Shown here: in pieces, positions 60,318 through 64,000 of the stretch
Numbering within the stretch: position 1 is the stretch's first letter
Layout of the letters: each line of letters starts with the position of its first letter
Origin: Ochrobactrum vermis
GTDB taxonomy: Bacteria; Pseudomonadota; Alphaproteobacteria; Rhizobiales; Rhizobiaceae
NCBI RefSeq assembly: GCF_002975205.1
Contig: NZ_PCOC01000001.1
Coordinates: forward strand, 1,674,001 to 1,738,000
DNA length: 64,000 nucleotides
Direction of reading: 5' to 3'
Made by a program: the position numbers and the translations under genes
The notes under the pieces: model-generated
What the model saw: only the letters and a program-made list of their open reading frames with translations
Databases searched by the model: none
Told to the model about the DNA's origin: nothing

Positions 60318-60579
60318 GGGAAATCTCCTCAATTAGACTATCCGTATATGTTACGGAACTTGTAATAGCTAAGTCTCCTCAAAACTTGGCTATTGGGTTT
60401 GAAGCTCTAGCGCACTTTTCGGCAGACGAGAACAGCTTTTCCCATGCTTCTATGGAATAAAGATATTCGGAATTGTTTTGGGCCTTAAAGTGCATGAAAC
60501 GAAAAACCAGCGCTGAATTTGAGTTCTTTTCGTTCGCAATACGGTCACGAATGATCTCAACATAGAGCGTCAACTGTTA

Positions 60580-60602
60580 AGGGGGCGCACGAAACGCCCC
60601 CT
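60580..60602 (-). terminator. Terminator of ilvC
   Basis: AGGGGGCG (60580-60587) and CGCCCCCT (60595-60602) form an 8-bp GC-rich stem downstream of ilvC. On the minus strand TTAAC follows, on the plus strand CTTTTC. Confidence 0.7.
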
Positions 60603-60696
60603 CTTTTCAAACTTCTCAGAGCTTCGAAAATCAGATGATACTCTGGTTCTGGCGTTAATGTCATTTGCAGACGACCAGAACCTGAACCCACTGATT

Positions 60697-62414
<1,718 letters not shown>

Positions 62415-62433
62415 GGGTCTTTTCCTCCACCTT

Positions 62434-62447
62434 GTACCGTACGGTAC
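62434..62447. promoter_or_regulatory. Palindrome GTACCGTACGGTAC, likely TetR operator
   Basis: This perfect 14-bp palindrome lies 20-33 bp before the GTG start of the TetR gene. Its size and symmetry suit a TetR dimer. The central ten bases recur at 2019-2028. Confidence 0.6.
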
Positions 62448-62545
62448 GGTTCCCAATTTATAATTATTGTTTCAACAGCGGTCAAGCATGTTTTCAAAAA
62501 TTACGGCCATGTAATTCAGGATTGTTTATCATCGATATTAAATGC

Positions 62546-62581
62546 AAAAAGCGCCTTCCCAAGGCCGGAAAAGCGCTCTTT
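62546..62581 (-). terminator. Rho-independent terminator of kup
   Basis: On the minus strand AAAGAGCGC and GCGCTTTTT (62581-62573 and 62554-62546) pair with one G-U and include a U-tract of five. It follows the kup stop by 22 bp. Confidence 0.8.
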
Positions 62582-62603
62582 AAAACTATCAATTCAGGTG
62601 GGT

Positions 62604-64000
62604 TTACAGATTCACCTGCGTTCCAATTTCCACCACACGACCGGTCGGAATCTGGAAATATTCGGTCGCGTCCGATGCGGTTCGGGCAAGCAAGATAAAC
62701 AACTTGTCCTGCCAAAGCGGCAAGCCGGAATGGGCCGATGCCTTGAGCGACCGGCGCGAAAGGAAAAACGATGTCGTCATGATGTCGAATTTCCAGCCAA
62801 GCTTGCGACAGATGCCGAGCGCTCGTGGAATATTTGGCTGCTGCATATAGCCGAAGGTAAGCGTCACCTGCATGAAGCGCTCGTTATATTGGGAAACACG
62901 CGCTCGATCGGCACTCGAAACCCATGGTTTCGAGGCGGTCACGACTGTCAGTATGACATTGTTTTCATGCAGGACTTTGTAATGTTTCAAGCTGTGCATG
63001 AGCGCCGTCGGAGCACTTTTGGGGTCGCCGGTCAGAAATACGGCCGTGCCCGGCACGATGGTCGGCGGACGCTTGGCCATCTGCTCCACGATGAGATCGA
63101 GTGGAACTTCAGCCTTGCGGGTCTTGTGAAACAGATGCCTCGTTCCCCGCACCCAGGTCCACATGATAAGGATGAGTACCACTGCGATACCAATCGAGGC
63201 CCAGCCCCCTTCATGAACCTTGATGATGTTCGCGCTGAAGAACATTATATCGATGATAAGGAAGCCCAGAATAATCGGCAGGGCACGGCTTACGCGCCAG
63301 TTCCAGATGCGGGTCATCACTATATAAAGCAGAACTGTCGTGACCAGCATGTTGCCGGTGACGGCAATGCCATACGCTGCAGCCAGATTGCTGGACTTTT
63401 CGAAACCAAGCACCAGAATGACCACTGCCAATCCCAGTAGCAAGTTGACGCGCGGAATATAGATCTGGCCGTGCAGTTTTTCAGAGGTGTGCTGGATTTC
63501 AAGGCGCGGCAAAATGTTGAGCTGAACGGCCTGACGCGCCACCGAATAAGCGCCTGTAATCACCGCCTGACTGGCGATAACGGTCGCCGCCGTTGCCAGC
63601 AGAACCATTGGCCAAAGCGCAAAGCTCGGCATCATCTGGAAGAACGGCAATGCTGCGGCTTCACCATGCGAAAGAATGAATGCAGCCTGTCCGAAATAGT
63701 TAAGCAGCAGGCATGGGAACACGACCCATAACCATGCACGCACGATTGGCTTGCGCCCAAAATGACCAAGGTCGGCGTAAAGCGCTTCGGCACCAGTCAT
63801 TGCGAGGAACACGGCACCGACCGTGATAAACGCTATGCCGGGACTAACCACCAGAAAGCGCACCGCATAATAGGGATTGAGCGCCACCATCACCGTAGGA
63901 TCGTCGAAAATATGCCAGAGGCCCGACGCGCCAATCGCCAGAAACCACAACGCCATGATAGGTCCGAAAACGATAGCAACCTTGCCGGTGCCCAATTTCT
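62604..64000 (-). CDS. kup: Potassium transporter Kup, 5' end cut by the window
   Basis: The open frame runs to the window end, so about 170 N-terminal residues are missing; 465 are visible. It begins LGTGKVAIVFGPIMALWFLAIG, followed by NPYYAVRFL, AVFLAMTGAEALYADLGHFGR, the helix with VITGAYSVARQAVQLNILPRL, and ends in the long cytoplasmic domain with TAVFLTGDPKSAPTALMHSLKH. These are KUP/HAK/KT family blocks. It imports K+ together with protons. No neighbour in the window is related. Confidence 0.95.
   Translation of the reverse strand, partial: KLGTGKVAIVFGPIMALWFLAIGASGLWHIFDDPTVMVALNPYYAVRFLVVSPGIAFITVGAVFLAMTGAEALYADLGHFGRKPIVRAWLWVVFPCLLLNYFGQAAFILSHGEAAALPFFQMMPSFALWPMVLLATAATVIASQAVITGAYSVARQAVQLNILPRLEIQHTSEKLHGQIYIPRVNLLLGLAVVILVLGFEKSSNLAAAYGIAVTGNMLVTTVLLYIVMTRIWNWRVSRALPIILGFLIIDIMFFSANIIKVHEGGWASIGIAVVLILIMWTWVRGTRHLFHKTRKAEVPLDLIVEQMAKRPPTIVPGTAVFLTGDPKSAPTALMHSLKHYKVLHENNVILTVVTASKPWVSSADRARVSQYNERFMQVTLTFGYMQQPNIPRALGICRKLGWKFDIMTTSFFLSRRSLKASAHSGLPLWQDKLFILLARTASDATEYFQIPTGRVVEIGTQVNL

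Overview
The window reads as a chromosomal segment of an alphaproteobacterium of the order Rhizobiales, most likely Brucellaceae (Ochrobactrum/Brucella type). The support is a BA14K-family protein, DUF1127 and entericidin-like small proteins, a rhizobial-type phosphonate monoester hydrolase, a possible IolR-type operator, FNR anaeroboxes, dispersed palindromic repeats of the kind common in Brucellaceae, and mid-50s GC. No phage, insertion sequence, CRISPR array or rRNA was seen. Almost every gene is intact; the first and last are cut by the window edges. The species call is an inference from gene content.

0-10 kb: the end of a valine-catabolic unit (acyl-CoA dehydrogenase and mmsB), a structured intergenic RNA candidate, a GT-C glycosyltransferase, an entericidin-like lipoprotein, a LysR regulator divergent from a DUF1127 gene, and a GlxA/AraC regulator followed by a dimethylglycine/sarcosine dehydrogenase-like flavoprotein. 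10-20 kb: envelope genes, namely a large MscS channel, fused SecDF, a CPA2 cation/proton antiporter with a YbhN-type membrane protein, and a small serine hydrolase. 20-27 kb: sulfate uptake genes sbp-cysT-cysW without cysA, a TerC/CBS membrane protein, a DedA protein, tRNA-Lys(CTT) and an EF-hand protein.

27-35 kb is one long minus-strand transcription unit: phosphonate monoester hydrolase, a Tat-exported family-5 solute-binding protein, two ATPases, two permeases and a RbsD/FucU mutarotase. 35-43 kb: a large AsmA-like membrane-anchored protein of unknown role, then a CUT2 sugar/polyol ABC transporter with an SDR dehydrogenase, divergent from a Gfo/Idh/MocA dehydrogenase. The shared promoter region holds a perfect 16-bp palindrome matching the published IolR consensus, which points to inositol or a related polyol. 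43-48 kb: a vitamin B12 uptake operon (btuB-btuF-btuC-btuD) behind a clear cobalamin riboswitch.

48-56 kb: a YhiI-RbbA-YhhJ type exporter, then a 540-bp gene-free region with two exact FNR boxes (TTGAT-N4-ATCAA) flanking a sequence with long nested perfect helices. This is the best candidate for an undescribed element: an anaerobically controlled structured RNA of about 200 nt. Next come a GHL10-type glycoside hydrolase, a universal stress protein, and a PNPOx-fold protein with its own near-perfect FNR box. 56-64 kb: PhzF, Nudix and endonuclease/phosphatase-fold proteins, BA14K, an aminotransferase, ilvC, a TetR regulator with a palindrome in its leader, and most of the potassium transporter Kup.
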